DNA of 64,000 nucleotides from Lachnoclostridium phytofermentans ISDg (lineage in GTDB: Bacteria; Bacillota; Clostridia; Lachnospirales; Lachnospiraceae), in NCBI RefSeq assembly GCF_000018685.1, contig NC_010001.1, forward strand, positions 2,930,001 to 2,994,000, read 5' to 3'. Made by a program: the position numbers and the translations under genes. The notes below the pieces were generated by a model, which saw only the letters and a program-made list of their open reading frames with translations, had not been told where the DNA came from and ran no database searches. Of the stretch, positions 9,254 through 18,205 are shown piece after piece. How positions within the stretch are numbered: position 1 is the stretch's first letter; every line of letters begins with the position of its first letter.

Positions 9254-10348
9254 CTACTGTAAATAACTTCTCATTGTAACTACTTTACGATAATACATAT
9301 TAGAAATCTTACAGCCTGTTTGTCTTCCACTCTCATGAATTACTTGATTGTTTCCAATATACATCGCTACATGATTTACACGTCCGCTACTGTCACCATA
9401 GAAAACTAAATCTCCTGGTTTAATTGTTGCACTGGTAACTTTGGTCCCTCCACTAGCCATTTCAGAAGAGGTTCTTGGAAGTCCAATACTTGATGCATTC
9501 AATCCGCACTTTTTATAGACAGCCCATACAAATCCGGAGCAATCTGCACCTGTGGTTAAACTAGTACCACCCCAAACATAACGTAATCCTATGTATTTTT
9601 TCGATTCATTCACTAAGTTATATCGTAACGGTGAAGAGTTCGCAACTTCAATATCTACTTTAGAAGCAGATTTCCATTTGAATCCTACATCGACATAATC
9701 CTTTGCTACATATCCAATGACTTCTTCTCCTTCAGAATCATCCAATGCAACCTTTACCCAGAGAACAGCACCTGGGTCATTTTTCGTAACTACCTCTGCA
9801 CTTAATACTGCGAGGTCTTCTCCTTTTACTACTTCCTCGATTATATTATCTCTTGTGAGGGTAGATGGTTCTTTTCTTACATTAACAGAGTTTGCTGTAA
9901 CAGTTGCTAATAGACTAGCTAACTCTTTTGCCTTTGCTACACCTTCCGTTCCCATATAGAGATAATCCGTTGAAACGTATCCTGTTACAGAGCCAGATTG
10001 TATCTTTGCCCATCCATCTGTAACTTCTAAAACAATACCGTATGAATCTTTTGTTAAGATACCGACGATATTATAGGAGGTGCCTGCTTTTTCTCTTATA
10101 TTAACATAATCATTGCATTTCGCAATTGCTATATTCTCGGGAATAGAAATCTGAGTGGATAATAAAGTTGTATAATCTGATTTTTTTGAGATACCTTCGT
10201 TGTTATAGTCATCTAAAACTTTAGATAATCCACCTAAGGATTTTTCCTCTTTTATTTCTTCTGCCTTCGTAGTGATAGCTTGCGAAGAACAAACTAAAAC
10301 CGCTGCTATAGTCATGACTGTCGTTACTTTCTTTATAGCCTGCTTCAT
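9254..10348 (-). CDS. Secreted NlpC/P60 peptidoglycan hydrolase with SH3 domains
   Basis: The protein has 364 residues. Residues 1-29 form a signal peptide ending in an ITTKA-EE type cleavage region. Two bacterial SH3 domains follow (about 75-130 and 150-218), recognisable by VNIREKAGTSYNIVG and VNVRKEPST. The C-terminal NlpC/P60 domain (about 245-364) has catalytic Cys270 in GADCSGFVW, His326 in NHVAMYIG and His338 in VIHESG. It should cleave D-glutamyl-diamino acid bonds in peptidoglycan outside the membrane. GGAGG lies six bases before the ATG, with a sigma-A-type promoter about 165 bp upstream. Confidence 0.92.
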   Translation of the reverse strand: MKQAIKKVTTVMTIAAVLVCSSQAITTKAEEIKEEKSLGGLSKVLDDYNNEGISKKSDYTTLLSTQISIPENIAIAKCNDYVNIREKAGTSYNIVGILTKDSYGIVLEVTDGWAKIQSGSVTGYVSTDYLYMGTEGVAKAKELASLLATVTANSVNVRKEPSTLTRDNIIEEVVKGEDLAVLSAEVVTKNDPGAVLWVKVALDDSEGEEVIGYVAKDYVDVGFKWKSASKVDIEVANSSPLRYNLVNESKKYIGLRYVWGGTSLTTGADCSGFVWAVYKKCGLNASSIGLPRTSSEMASGGTKVTSATIKPGDLVFYGDSSGRVNHVAMYIGNNQVIHESGRQTGCKISNMYYRKVVTMRSYLQ

Positions 10349-10481
10349 GACGTACCTCCTAGATTTTGATTTACTTCTTTCTTACTTTTAAAAAATCTTT
10401 CTAATCACAGCTTATAAAGAGATGCTGCTAATAATAAAATCTTGTAAAAGTAAGAGTAGCATTCTATCTATTATTAATATA

Positions 10482-10509
10482 TTACGTAACTATTACAAAT
10501 ATTACGTAA
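10482..10509. promoter_or_regulatory. Paired TTACGTAA palindromes downstream of the NlpC/P60 promoter
   Basis: TTACGTAA occurs at 10482-10489 and 10502-10509, 20 bp centre to centre (two helical turns). Both lie just downstream of the -10 hexamer. The geometry suits a dimeric repressor; the regulator is unknown. Confidence 0.5.
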
Positions 10510-10511
10510 AT

Positions 10512-10540
10512 ATTGTACCAATATCTAGCAGTGTTGTCAA
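10512..10540 (-). promoter_or_regulatory. Sigma-A type promoter of the NlpC/P60 gene
   Basis: On the minus strand TTGACA (10535-10540) is followed after 17 bases by TACAAT (10512-10517). The 5' leader is about 160 nt. I see no ydaO-type riboswitch in it. Confidence 0.75.
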
Positions 10541-10624
10541 TAACTAGATCAAAAATCTTTCATCTCTTGTGCAGAATAACTACAAAGCGGTCTCACTACT
10601 TTATGCTCACTAGATTTCAAGCAC

Positions 10625-10695
10625 GGGAAGCAAGGCCACTTTGTCTAGGCGAACACACTTCACTTTGCTGAACCCGAAGGTTGAATACGCTTCCC
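10625..10695 (-). other. Unassigned structured, GC-richer intergenic stretch
   Basis: This 71-bp segment lies in the 470-bp gap between the NlpC/P60 promoter and the spoIVA terminator. Its ends pair as GGGAAGC/GCTTCCC, and it contains an AACC-TTCG-GGTT tetraloop hairpin on the minus strand. CACTTTG appears twice in the same orientation. GC content is clearly above the flanking DNA. No open frame is convincing. It could be a small RNA, a relic or a decayed repeat; it matches no RNA family I can name. Confidence 0.35.
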
Positions 10696-10740
10696 TCGAA
10701 GAGTTTTATATTTATAAGAAGTTGCAGAACAATTTTCTAT

Positions 10741-10788
10741 AAAATAAAAAAGTGCTGTCTCACTAGCTACACACTAATGAGGCAACAC
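10741..10788 (-). terminator. Terminator after spoIVA
   Basis: Arms at 10752-10766 and 10774-10788 pair over 15 positions with one mismatch and two G-T pairs, loop of seven. TTTTTTATTTTAT follows on the minus strand, 30 bp past the spoIVA stop. Confidence 0.85.
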
Positions 10789-10818
10789 CTTTCCCGCAAA
10801 AATCCTTAGTCAAAGCGG

Positions 10819-12294
10819 TTAAATGATAATACAAATCAATCCACCATTGCTTTCATTGATAATTCTTTGCATGGTTTCTTGAAGTTTCATTTGACTGTCA
10901 TCATTCATTTTATTAATCTTGGAAGCAATTCCTTCATCCACTAACTGTTTCATCGTTTTACCAAAGATATTCGTCTCCCAGATACCTTCTGGAGAAGTCT
11001 GTGCTTGTTCCTTCATATACGCGATTAAGTCAAGTGCTTGCTCTTCGGTTCCAACGATAGGAGCAATTTCTGTTTCAATATTGGCCTGAATCATATGCAC
11101 AGAAGGAGCGTTAGCTTTAATCTTAACACCATATTTATTACCATGGCGAATTACTTGCGGTTCTTCAATAACAATTTCATTTTGGGAAGGAGATACCACT
11201 CCATAACCTTTATGCTTTACTTGTTCGCAAGCACTACTAACTTTCTCGTATTCTTGTTTTCTTGCTGCAAGCTCTTTAATCATCTTCATGAATTCGTATT
11301 CACCGCTTACAGGGATCCCTGTCATTTCGCTAATAATGTCGTAATAGAAGCGATTATCAATGTCAACGATCATCCTGACACTCCCATCTTCCATTACCAT
11401 CTTATCTACTTTAAACTCATTAATATATGGATTGTCTACCTTACAGTTTTCATCATTAACATCTTTCATTAGACGAAGCTTTCGAAGCATCTCTTTCGCT
11501 GTTTCAATAATTGATTTTTTAATGTAATGATCTCTAGGAAACATCTCAATCCATTTTGGAAGATAAAAGCTGATTTCTGTAATTGGGAATACGGATAAAA
11601 CATTGCTAAGAATCTTGTTGATATCTTCTTTCTTTAATTGTTCGCAATTGATTGGCATTACCATAACATCATATTTTTCACTTAACTTTTCAGATAACAG
11701 TTTGGTATCCTCTGACAAAGGATGATTGGAATTTAATAAAACTACAAATGGTTTTCCAATCCTTTTTAGCTCTTCAATCGTTCTCTCTTCTGGCACTACG
11801 TAGTTATCTCTTGGAATTTCACCAAAGCTTCCATCACAAGTTACGACAATTCCAATGGTAGAGTGATCATTAATAACCTTCTTCGTCCCAAGTTCTGCTG
11901 CTTGAGTAAACGGAATCTCATAATCAAACCAAGGAGTCTTTACCAAACGTTCCTGTTCATTCTCCGTATGACCAAGAGCACCTTCCACCATGTAACCAAC
12001 ACAATCAATCATACGAACGGATAAATCAACATCACCAAGAACTTGAATGTCAACTGCTTCCTTCGGTATGAACTTTGGTTCTGTTGTCATTACTGTTTTC
12101 CCTTGAGCACTCTGTGGCAATTCATCAATGGCACGCTCTCTACTATGTACATCCTCTATATTCGGTATTACTATCAAATCCATAAATCTCTTGATGAAAG
12201 TGGATTTTCCCGTTCGAACCGGGCCAACAACACCGATATATATTTCTCCATTGGTTCGGGCTTTGATGTCTTTGTATACATTAAAATTATCCAT
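10819..12294 (-). CDS. spoIVA: Stage IV sporulation protein A (spore coat ATPase)
   Basis: The protein has 491 residues, the normal SpoIVA length. It polymerises on the forespore surface using ATP and forms the base layer of the coat. The N-terminal P-loop GPVRTGKST is at residues 24-32, in a TRAFAC-like domain that hydrolyses ATP. The middle and C-terminal parts, ending in NESNGGLICIII, match the family's conserved membrane-anchoring tail. It is transcribed alone: udk lies 64 bp upstream and a strong terminator follows. A sigma-E-like promoter fits its known mother-cell expression. It marks the organism as a spore former. Confidence 0.97.
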   Translation of the reverse strand: MDNFNVYKDIKARTNGEIYIGVVGPVRTGKSTFIKRFMDLIVIPNIEDVHSRERAIDELPQSAQGKTVMTTEPKFIPKEAVDIQVLGDVDLSVRMIDCVGYMVEGALGHTENEQERLVKTPWFDYEIPFTQAAELGTKKVINDHSTIGIVVTCDGSFGEIPRDNYVVPEERTIEELKRIGKPFVVLLNSNHPLSEDTKLLSEKLSEKYDVMVMPINCEQLKKEDINKILSNVLSVFPITEISFYLPKWIEMFPRDHYIKKSIIETAKEMLRKLRLMKDVNDENCKVDNPYINEFKVDKMVMEDGSVRMIVDIDNRFYYDIISEMTGIPVSGEYEFMKMIKELAARKQEYEKVSSACEQVKHKGYGVVSPSQNEIVIEEPQVIRHGNKYGVKIKANAPSVHMIQANIETEIAPIVGTEEQALDLIAYMKEQAQTSPEGIWETNIFGKTMKQLVDEGIASKINKMNDDSQMKLQETMQRIINESNGGLICIII

Positions 12295-12329
12295 AACAAT
12301 ACCCCTTCCATATAATTACAAGCTAGTAA

Positions 12330-12358
12330 TATATATGAAAGGGGCAAGCAAAATATTC
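12330..12358 (-). promoter_or_regulatory. Possible sigma-E promoter of spoIVA
   Basis: On the minus strand GAATATT (12352-12358) is separated by 14 bases from CATATATA (12330-12337). The -35 and spacing fit the sigma-E pattern; the -10 matches only partly. spoIVA is a known sigma-E gene in Bacillus, which supports the call. Confidence 0.45.
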
Positions 12359-12988
12359 TTAGTTCTTTGTCTCTTCTTCTACAATTGCTTTAATTCGGTT
12401 CATTACCATTTGAAGTGCCACTTGATTTTCACCACCACGGGGAATGATGATATCTGCATGCTTTTTCGTTGGCTCAACAAATTGCTCATGCATTGGCTTT
12501 ACTGTTTTAATATATTGCGTAATAACAGACTCTAAACTACGACCTCGTTCTTTTACATCTCGTAAAATACGGCGTACTAAACGCTCGTCTGCATCCGTAT
12601 CCACAAATATTTTAATATCCATCAGATCGCGGAGTTCTTTGTTTTCAAAGATTAAGAAGCCTTCTATAATAATAACCTTCGTTGCTCTTATATGGACTGT
12701 TTCCTTGGTACGATTGTGTTCCGAATAAGAATATACCGGACAATCAATCGCTATTCCTTGCTTTAAACTACGGATATCTTTTAACATACGCTCCGTATCA
12801 AACGCATTCGGATGGTCATAATTAATTTTTACACGTTCATCAAAAGGCATATCATCATGTGCTAAATAATAACTGTCATGACAAATCAATTCGACATTAT
12901 CATTATATTCCTCTTTTAAACGTGCTGCGACCGTTGTTTTTCCAGAAGCAGATCCACCTGCTACTCCGATTACTATTACCTCTTTCAT
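12359..12988 (-). CDS. udk: Uridine kinase
   Basis: This 209-residue kinase phosphorylates uridine and cytidine to the monophosphates in pyrimidine salvage. The P-loop GGSASGKTT is at residues 11-19. The DSYY motif and FDERVKINYDHPNAFD segment of the uridine kinase/phosphoribulokinase family follow, and a RRILRDVKERGR lid lies in the second half. A GGAGG-like site precedes the ATG. It is 35 bp downstream of the RpiB-like gene. No C-terminal fusion (uracil phosphoribosyltransferase or TGS) is present. Confidence 0.95.
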   Translation of the reverse strand: MKEVIVIGVAGGSASGKTTVAARLKEEYNDNVELICHDSYYLAHDDMPFDERVKINYDHPNAFDTERMLKDIRSLKQGIAIDCPVYSYSEHNRTKETVHIRATKVIIIEGFLIFENKELRDLMDIKIFVDTDADERLVRRILRDVKERGRSLESVITQYIKTVKPMHEQFVEPTKKHADIIIPRGGENQVALQMVMNRIKAIVEEETKN

Positions 12989-13023
12989 CTATGCCTCCAA
13001 AACTTATTTAACATTTGTTTTTC

Positions 13024-13665
13024 TTATTCCCCTACGATTTCAGCTACTGCAGCTCTAATCTTGTCACACTGACAGTTTGCATAGAAGTATTCTTTAAACT
13101 TCGCACCACTTAAAGCACCCTTTACTAACTCTTGGTCTAAGTTCTTTAAGATTGTAACTAAATCAACATGAGTAACTTTCTTTACTTCATTTAATATCTT
13201 TCTATTTTTCTCCATTGGGATAGCTCTTTCCTTTGGATAACCTTGTCCACTTTCTCCATCAAATAACTTTTCAAAAATATATTGAAGATTTAATTCAGCT
13301 CCCCAGCCAAATCCCTTTGCAAATGGAAGAGCAATTGCATTTCCATCGTTAATCTGTGAAAACATGAAAGCGTCGGATGGATCCACTACATGACCACATA
13401 CTACGTTAGGGAAGGAATTACATGCAAGCATAGCACCTTCACCAGTACCGCAGCCTGTAATAACATAATCTGCTGCCTTAGAGTTTAATAATACTGCTGC
13501 TAAGATACCATTCTGTACATAAGTTAAGGAATTTGGATCTTCAGCACCGAACATACCGTAATTGTATACTTCATGTCCCATTGGCTCTACAACCTTTGTT
13601 AAACTTTCATAAATTATTGAGTTTTTAGCCGCTTGGCTGTTTTCATTAATTAATGCGATTTTCAT
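13024..13665 (-). CDS. RpiB/LacA/LacB family sugar-phosphate isomerase
   Basis: This 213-residue protein belongs to the RpiB/LacAB fold. GCGTGEGAMLACNSFPNV (about 72-89) contains the Cys/Thr-Gly-rich catalytic loop of ribose-5-phosphate isomerase B and galactose-6-phosphate isomerase. It is longer than the roughly 150-residue RpiB core, with a C-terminal extension containing CQCDKIR. It probably interconverts aldose and ketose phosphates; the sugar is not readable. It is followed by udk and preceded by gpsA at short spacing on the same strand. Confidence 0.8.
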   Translation of the reverse strand: MKIALINENSQAAKNSIIYESLTKVVEPMGHEVYNYGMFGAEDPNSLTYVQNGILAAVLLNSKAADYVITGCGTGEGAMLACNSFPNVVCGHVVDPSDAFMFSQINDGNAIALPFAKGFGWGAELNLQYIFEKLFDGESGQGYPKERAIPMEKNRKILNEVKKVTHVDLVTILKNLDQELVKGALSGAKFKEYFYANCQCDKIRAAVAEIVGE

Positions 13666-13681
13666 TTGTTTATCTCCTTTT

Positions 13682-14686
13682 TTACCATTCTAATGAATTG
13701 TTTTCTTGTGTCTTATCGCGAAGTAGCAAATCACTTACTGCTGCCTTCGCAGATTTATTTTCAAACAATACTAAGTTAATCTGCTCTACAATAGGCATCT
13801 CAACCTCATATTGTTTTGCAAGCTTTAATGCAGCTTTTGCAGAGTAAACTCCTTCTACAACCTGTTTCACTTCATCCATTGCTTCTTTCATCGTATAACC
13901 TTGTCCAATTAGATATCCAGCATTACGATTACGGCTATGAATGCTTGTACAGGTTACAAATAAATCACCAACACCGGATAATCCAGAAAAAGTCTCAAGC
14001 TTACCACCCATCCTCATACCCAGACGGCTAATTTCAGCAATTCCCCTAGTCATTAAGGCTGCCTTCGTATTATCACCAAAACCAAGACCATCGGCAATAC
14101 CAGCAGCAAGTGCAATTACATTCTTTAACGAACCGCCTAACTCGATACCAATAATATCAGGGCTTGTATAAACTCGGAAACAATCATTCATAAATGCATC
14201 TTGGATTAAAGATGCTGTTTTTTTCGATTTTGCACCAACTACACAAGTAGTTGGAATTCCGCGGCTAACCTCTTCTGCATGGCTTGGGCCAGACATAACA
14301 GCCACGTCTGCATTCGGAATTTCTTCCTCTATAATATCAGTTAAGGTATCAAGTGTAGTCTCTTCAATCCCTTTACCAACATTTACAATAATCATATGAT
14401 CCTTTACATAGGACGAAACCCTCTTTGCGGTTGCTCTAACATAAGGTGAAGCAACTGCAAATACAACAAATTCTGGAGCACTAAAAGCATCGTTAAGAGA
14501 ATTGGTCACTACTACTGAATCCGGCAACACTGCTTCAGGAAGATTTGGAATACTTCTCCTATCAGTGTTTAATGCTACCACTTCTTTTTCTAACGCAGAC
14601 CATAGTGTCACTTCATGCCCATTATTACTAAGTAATATTGTAAGTGCTGTTCCCCAGGTCCCCGCACCAAGAACGCTAATTTTCAT
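13682..14686 (-). CDS. gpsA: NAD(P)+-dependent glycerol-3-phosphate dehydrogenase
   Basis: This 334-residue enzyme reduces dihydroxyacetone phosphate to sn-glycerol 3-phosphate, the backbone for phospholipids. The Rossmann motif GAGTWGTAL is at residues 7-15. GGSLKNVIALAAG carries the catalytic lysine, and the GFGDNTKAALMTRG and FSGLSGVGDLFVTC stretches are family signatures. The next gene upstream, plsY, uses the product. A GAGG ribosome site follows a small GC-rich hairpin in the 54-bp spacer. Confidence 0.97.
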   Translation of the reverse strand: MKISVLGAGTWGTALTILLSNNGHEVTLWSALEKEVVALNTDRRSIPNLPEAVLPDSVVVTNSLNDAFSAPEFVVFAVASPYVRATAKRVSSYVKDHMIIVNVGKGIEETTLDTLTDIIEEEIPNADVAVMSGPSHAEEVSRGIPTTCVVGAKSKKTASLIQDAFMNDCFRVYTSPDIIGIELGGSLKNVIALAAGIADGLGFGDNTKAALMTRGIAEISRLGMRMGGKLETFSGLSGVGDLFVTCTSIHSRNRNAGYLIGQGYTMKEAMDEVKQVVEGVYSAKAALKLAKQYEVEMPIVEQINLVLFENKSAKAAVSDLLLRDKTQENNSLEW

Positions 14687-14687
14687 T

Positions 14688-14713
14688 CTATCCTCGATTC
14701 TGACGCATCGCGC
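14688..14713 (-). promoter_or_regulatory. GC hairpin plus GAATCGAGG ribosome-site cassette before gpsA
   Basis: On the minus strand GGCGC-GAT-GCGTC (14701-14713) folds into a 5-bp stem immediately before AGAATCGAGG and the gpsA ATG. Similar cassettes precede der and ffh. Confidence 0.45.
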
Positions 14714-14740
14714 CTTTTATAATAATAGCAACTTTGTGTC

Positions 14741-15370
14741 CTAGCTGTTTTTCTCTATTTTTACCTTCTGACCAATTTTATTTTCGGTACCATTTAGCAA
14801 ACGCTTAATATTAGCACGGTGCATGAATATCGCAGACGCTACATATAAAAGCCCTAAAATAAACATATGTAGCTCTCCAGGATAACAAATTAAAATCCAA
14901 ACAGGAAGCAGAATGGATATTAACATAGAACCAACAGATACATATTTCGTAAGGATAACAACTGCTACAAAAATAACGATAAAAAATGGTATCAATAATG
15001 GATCAAATGCTGCCATAACACCAGCGGTTACTGCTATCCCTTTTCCACCTTTGAACCCTAACCAAAATGGATAGCAGTGACCAAGTACAATCCCAAGGCC
15101 CATATATAATGCAAGGAGTTGATTATACTCAACATCTTTAAAAATAATATTGCGAAATACAATGATTGGAATAACTGCTTTTAAGAAGTCACCTAAAAAG
15201 GTGATAGCTCCCGCCTTCCAACCAAGCGTTCTTAAAGCATTTGTTGTGCCAGCGTTTCCACTTCCGTATTTACGGATGTCCACATGATTGATTTTTCCTA
15301 CAACATAAGCAGTAGAGATGCAACCAAAGGCGTACCCAGACAACAGACATATTATTATTCTCCAAACCAT
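14741..15370 (-). CDS. plsY: Glycerol-3-phosphate acyltransferase PlsY
   Basis: The protein has 209 residues and about five membrane segments. It transfers the acyl group from acyl-phosphate to sn-glycerol 3-phosphate at the membrane, the first step of phosphatidate synthesis. Conserved motifs are present: GSGNAGTTNALR (about 37-48), the loop LGHCYPFWLGFKGGKGIAVT (about 96-115) and a charged C-terminal tail. The ATG follows a GGGGGGAT ribosome site. It lies between der and gpsA, consistent with pathway grouping. Confidence 0.96.
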   Translation of the reverse strand: MVWRIIICLLSGYAFGCISTAYVVGKINHVDIRKYGSGNAGTTNALRTLGWKAGAITFLGDFLKAVIPIIVFRNIIFKDVEYNQLLALYMGLGIVLGHCYPFWLGFKGGKGIAVTAGVMAAFDPLLIPFFIVIFVAVVILTKYVSVGSMLISILLPVWILICYPGELHMFILGLLYVASAIFMHRANIKRLLNGTENKIGQKVKIEKNS

Positions 15371-15391
15371 GACAATATCCCCCCGAATTTA

Positions 15392-16717
15392 CTAGTCATT
15401 TTCCTTACGTTCGCGAATAAAGAATTTTAATGATGTTCCTGAAAAGCCAAACGCTTCTCTGATTTTATTCTCAATGTATCTGGTATATGAGTAGTGCATT
15501 AATTCCTTATCATTTACAAAGATAACAAAGGTTGGCGGCTTTACAGCAACTTGAGTAATGTAGTACAAACGAAGTCTCTTACCTTTATCGGATGGTGGCT
15601 GCTGAAGTGCTGTAGCTTCCATCATAATTTCATTGAGTACACCGGTTGAAATACGAAGATTTCTATTTTGAATAACAACTTCGATGGAATCAAATAATTT
15701 TGTTACACGCTGACCTGTCTTCGCAGAAAGAAACATAATTTCTGCATAAGGTAAGAAGGATAAGATTTCACGGATACGGTTTGTATACTTATAAATTGTC
15801 TTATCATCTTTTTCTATAGCATCCCATTTATTAACTGCAATAATAATACCTTTTCCACGTTCGTGTGCAATTCCTGCAATCTTTGCGTCCTGCTCGGTAA
15901 CACCTTCATTGGCATCGATTACCACAACTACAACATCTGCACGCTCTACAGCACTTACCGTACGAATAATACTAAAACGCTCAAGTTCTTCTTTTATCTT
16001 ACTCTTACGACGAAGCCCAGCGGTATCAATAAATACATAATCCTTCTTATTCCAAGTTACTGCGGTATCAATAGCATCTCTTGTTGTTCCTGCAACATCA
16101 GAAACAATTACACGATTCTCTCCAAGTAACTTATTGATAATCGAAGATTTTCCAACATTTGGCTTACCAACGATCGCAATTCGAGGGCGTTCATCTTCTT
16201 CCTCTTCCAAAGCTTCTGGTGGAAAATGTCCAACCACAAGATCAAGCAAATCACCAAACCCTAACATCGAGGCTGCGGATACTGGTACTGGATCACCAAT
16301 ACCTAAATTATAAAATTCATAAACATCTGGCATAAACTTATCAAAATTATCAACTTTATTTACAACCAATATGACAGGTTTACCAGATCTACGAAGCATA
16401 TCCGCAACTTTATTATCTGCATCTAAAAGACCCTGGCGAACATCTACTACAAACATAATTACATCTGCAGTTGCAATGGCAATTTCTGCCTGTTCACGCA
16501 TATAAGTAAGCATCATATCCTTACTTTCCGGCTCAATACCACCAGTATCAACAAGTGTAAACTGCTTATCAAGCCATGTAATATCAGCATAGATACGGTC
16601 TCTTGTAACACCAGGAGTGTCCTTAACTATCGAAATACGATCACCTGCTAAAGCATTAAATAAGGTGGATTTTCCAACGTTTGGTCTACCCACTACTGCA
16701 ACTATCGATTTACTCAT
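15392..16717 (-). CDS. der: Ribosome assembly GTPase Der (EngA)
   Basis: This is a 441-residue double GTPase required for 50S subunit assembly. The first G domain has GRPNVGKST (residues 9-17), a DTPG motif and NKVD. The second has GKPNVGKSS (about 183-191), DTAGL and NKWD. A KH-like C-terminal domain follows (about 350-441). Length and order match the family. A GC-rich hairpin and GAGG site precede the ATG. The DUF512 radical-SAM gene upstream is a common neighbour of der in clostridia. Confidence 0.97.
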   Translation of the reverse strand: MSKSIVAVVGRPNVGKSTLFNALAGDRISIVKDTPGVTRDRIYADITWLDKQFTLVDTGGIEPESKDMMLTYMREQAEIAIATADVIMFVVDVRQGLLDADNKVADMLRRSGKPVILVVNKVDNFDKFMPDVYEFYNLGIGDPVPVSAASMLGFGDLLDLVVGHFPPEALEEEEDERPRIAIVGKPNVGKSSIINKLLGENRVIVSDVAGTTRDAIDTAVTWNKKDYVFIDTAGLRRKSKIKEELERFSIIRTVSAVERADVVVVVIDANEGVTEQDAKIAGIAHERGKGIIIAVNKWDAIEKDDKTIYKYTNRIREILSFLPYAEIMFLSAKTGQRVTKLFDSIEVVIQNRNLRISTGVLNEIMMEATALQQPPSDKGKRLRLYYITQVAVKPPTFVIFVNDKELMHYSYTRYIENKIREAFGFSGTSLKFFIRERKEND

Positions 16718-16723
16718 TTAAAC

Positions 16724-16750
16724 CTCTATTCTGGCGCTTTTGCGCCCTTT
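16724..16750 (-). promoter_or_regulatory. GC hairpin plus GAATAGAGG ribosome-site cassette before der
   Basis: On the minus strand GGCGC-AAAA-GCGCC folds into a 5-bp stem directly before AGAATAGAGG and the der ATG. The arrangement is shared with gpsA and ffh. Confidence 0.5.
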
Positions 16751-16803
16751 ATTAACGAATCATACCAAATCTACTTATAAATATGGTACTGCTACATACA
16801 ATG

Positions 16804-16860
16804 AAAAGTACGCTTCACGAATTTTTCATTATCATAACAAGAAAAAGTACGCTTTACGAA
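16804..16860. repeat. 18-bp direct repeat beside the radical-SAM stop codon
   Basis: AAAAGTACGCTTYACGAA occurs at 16804-16821 and 16843-16860, one base different, period 39. The second copy ends five bases before the stop codon of the radical-SAM gene. A related stretch (AAGTACGCTCCACA) lies near 23729. Confidence 0.7.
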
Positions 16861-16865
16861 CTTTA

Positions 16866-18197
16866 CTAACTATCACTTTTCTCTATCATTGCATTTACCA
16901 AAGACATTCCATCTGATTTTACAATACGAATAGTTGTTTGTAAAGCCTTTTCAATATCTTTCACTGACATGTCATCTAGAAGTATCTCTTCTCCAGATCG
17001 TAACATCACATCAGGTATTAGCAACGCTTCCCCAAGTGGTTTCTCTTTTAATTGTTCTATGATATCTTGCCCAGTCAGTAGTCCTGTTACTGTAATGTCT
17101 TCTCCAAAGAAATGATTTACAATAGGATAAACATAGACGGTAAGGTTTTTAAATTTATCCATTGCTTGATTTGCTAACTGAGTCATAATATTCGAAGCTA
17201 GCATACCAGTTACCATAGACACTTCAACTCTCTCGTTAGTCGTTTCAATTTTAGATAGATAGTCTGTAACTTCATCCACTAAAGAACGTACCATACCGAC
17301 ACCATTTTCTATCTGAGGATATCCTTCATAAACTTCTTCTTTTGGGACCTCAAGACCTGCATTAATATACCATTCATCACTAGCAAATACAAAGCGAGTG
17401 CCTCTTTCTTTTTTAATCTTCTTTTGCCAGCCTTCAATCTGTTCTACTACTTTTAACGACTCAACTTTTGTAAACTTACGAAGTTTTGTTAAGTTATCGC
17501 GGTATTTACTTAATCCTACCGGAACTACAGATAAAGATTTCATAAATGGTAAGTACTTTGTTAAATCTTCTATCGTTTTATCAAGTTCTGCACCATCGTT
17601 ATATTCTGGACATAATACGATCTGCCCATTCATCTCCAAACCTGCTTCATAAAATTGATCCAGATAAGCTAAGGTATCCTCTGCAAAACGATTGTTTAAC
17701 ATCTTCTTTCGAAGTTCACCATTCGTCGTGTGTACAGAAATATTTATCGGAGAAAGTTTATAAAAACAAATACGGTCTACTTCCTCCTTACTCATATTGG
17801 TTAATGTTATATAATTACCCTGAAGGAAGGATAATCTTGCATCGTCATCTTTAAAATAAATGGTATCCCTCATCCCCTTTGGGTTTTGATCTATAAAGCA
17901 AAAAATACATTTATTACGACAAGATTGATAGCAATCCATTAACCCTTCTTCAAACTCTATCCCAAGATCCTGTTCATAATCCTTTTCAATCTCTAATTCC
18001 CATTCCTCACCATTTGGCTTTCGAACCAATAAAGTTAGAAATTCATCATTAACCAAATAATGATAATCTAGTACATCTTTAATTTTTTTTCCATTTATAC
18101 GAAGAAGCTCATCACCGTAGGATAACTCTAGCTCCTCAGCAATACTTCCCTTCTGAACATCTTTTATATAATGTCTGCTCGATTGATTGTGTTCCAT
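16866..18197 (-). CDS. PDZ / radical-SAM / DUF512 protein
   Basis: With the ATG at 18197 the protein has 443 residues. An N-terminal PDZ-like domain (KGSIAEEL, GDELLRING) is followed by a radical-SAM cluster motif, Cys93-x3-Cys97-x2-Cys100, and a C-terminal DUF512 domain containing SLSVVPVGLSKYR and VTGLLTGQDI. The reaction is unknown; the cluster should bind SAM. The start is uncertain: an in-frame GTG at 18239 and ATG at 18218 would add residues, but the PDZ domain normally starts at the N-terminus. A dispersed repeat overlaps this 5' region, and a 14-codon out-of-frame mini-ORF begins at 18208. Confidence 0.85.
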   Translation of the reverse strand: MEHNQSSRHYIKDVQKGSIAEELELSYGDELLRINGKKIKDVLDYHYLVNDEFLTLLVRKPNGEEWELEIEKDYEQDLGIEFEEGLMDCYQSCRNKCIFCFIDQNPKGMRDTIYFKDDDARLSFLQGNYITLTNMSKEEVDRICFYKLSPINISVHTTNGELRKKMLNNRFAEDTLAYLDQFYEAGLEMNGQIVLCPEYNDGAELDKTIEDLTKYLPFMKSLSVVPVGLSKYRDNLTKLRKFTKVESLKVVEQIEGWQKKIKKERGTRFVFASDEWYINAGLEVPKEEVYEGYPQIENGVGMVRSLVDEVTDYLSKIETTNERVEVSMVTGMLASNIMTQLANQAMDKFKNLTVYVYPIVNHFFGEDITVTGLLTGQDIIEQLKEKPLGEALLIPDVMLRSGEEILLDDMSVKDIEKALQTTIRIVKSDGMSLVNAMIEKSDS

Positions 18198-18205
18198 ATA
18201 ATATT

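Noticed and set aside
10349..10511. c-di-AMP (ydaO-type) riboswitch in the NlpC/P60 leader
   Set aside because: ydaO elements often precede such hydrolases, but none of their conserved blocks are visible in this AT-rich leader.
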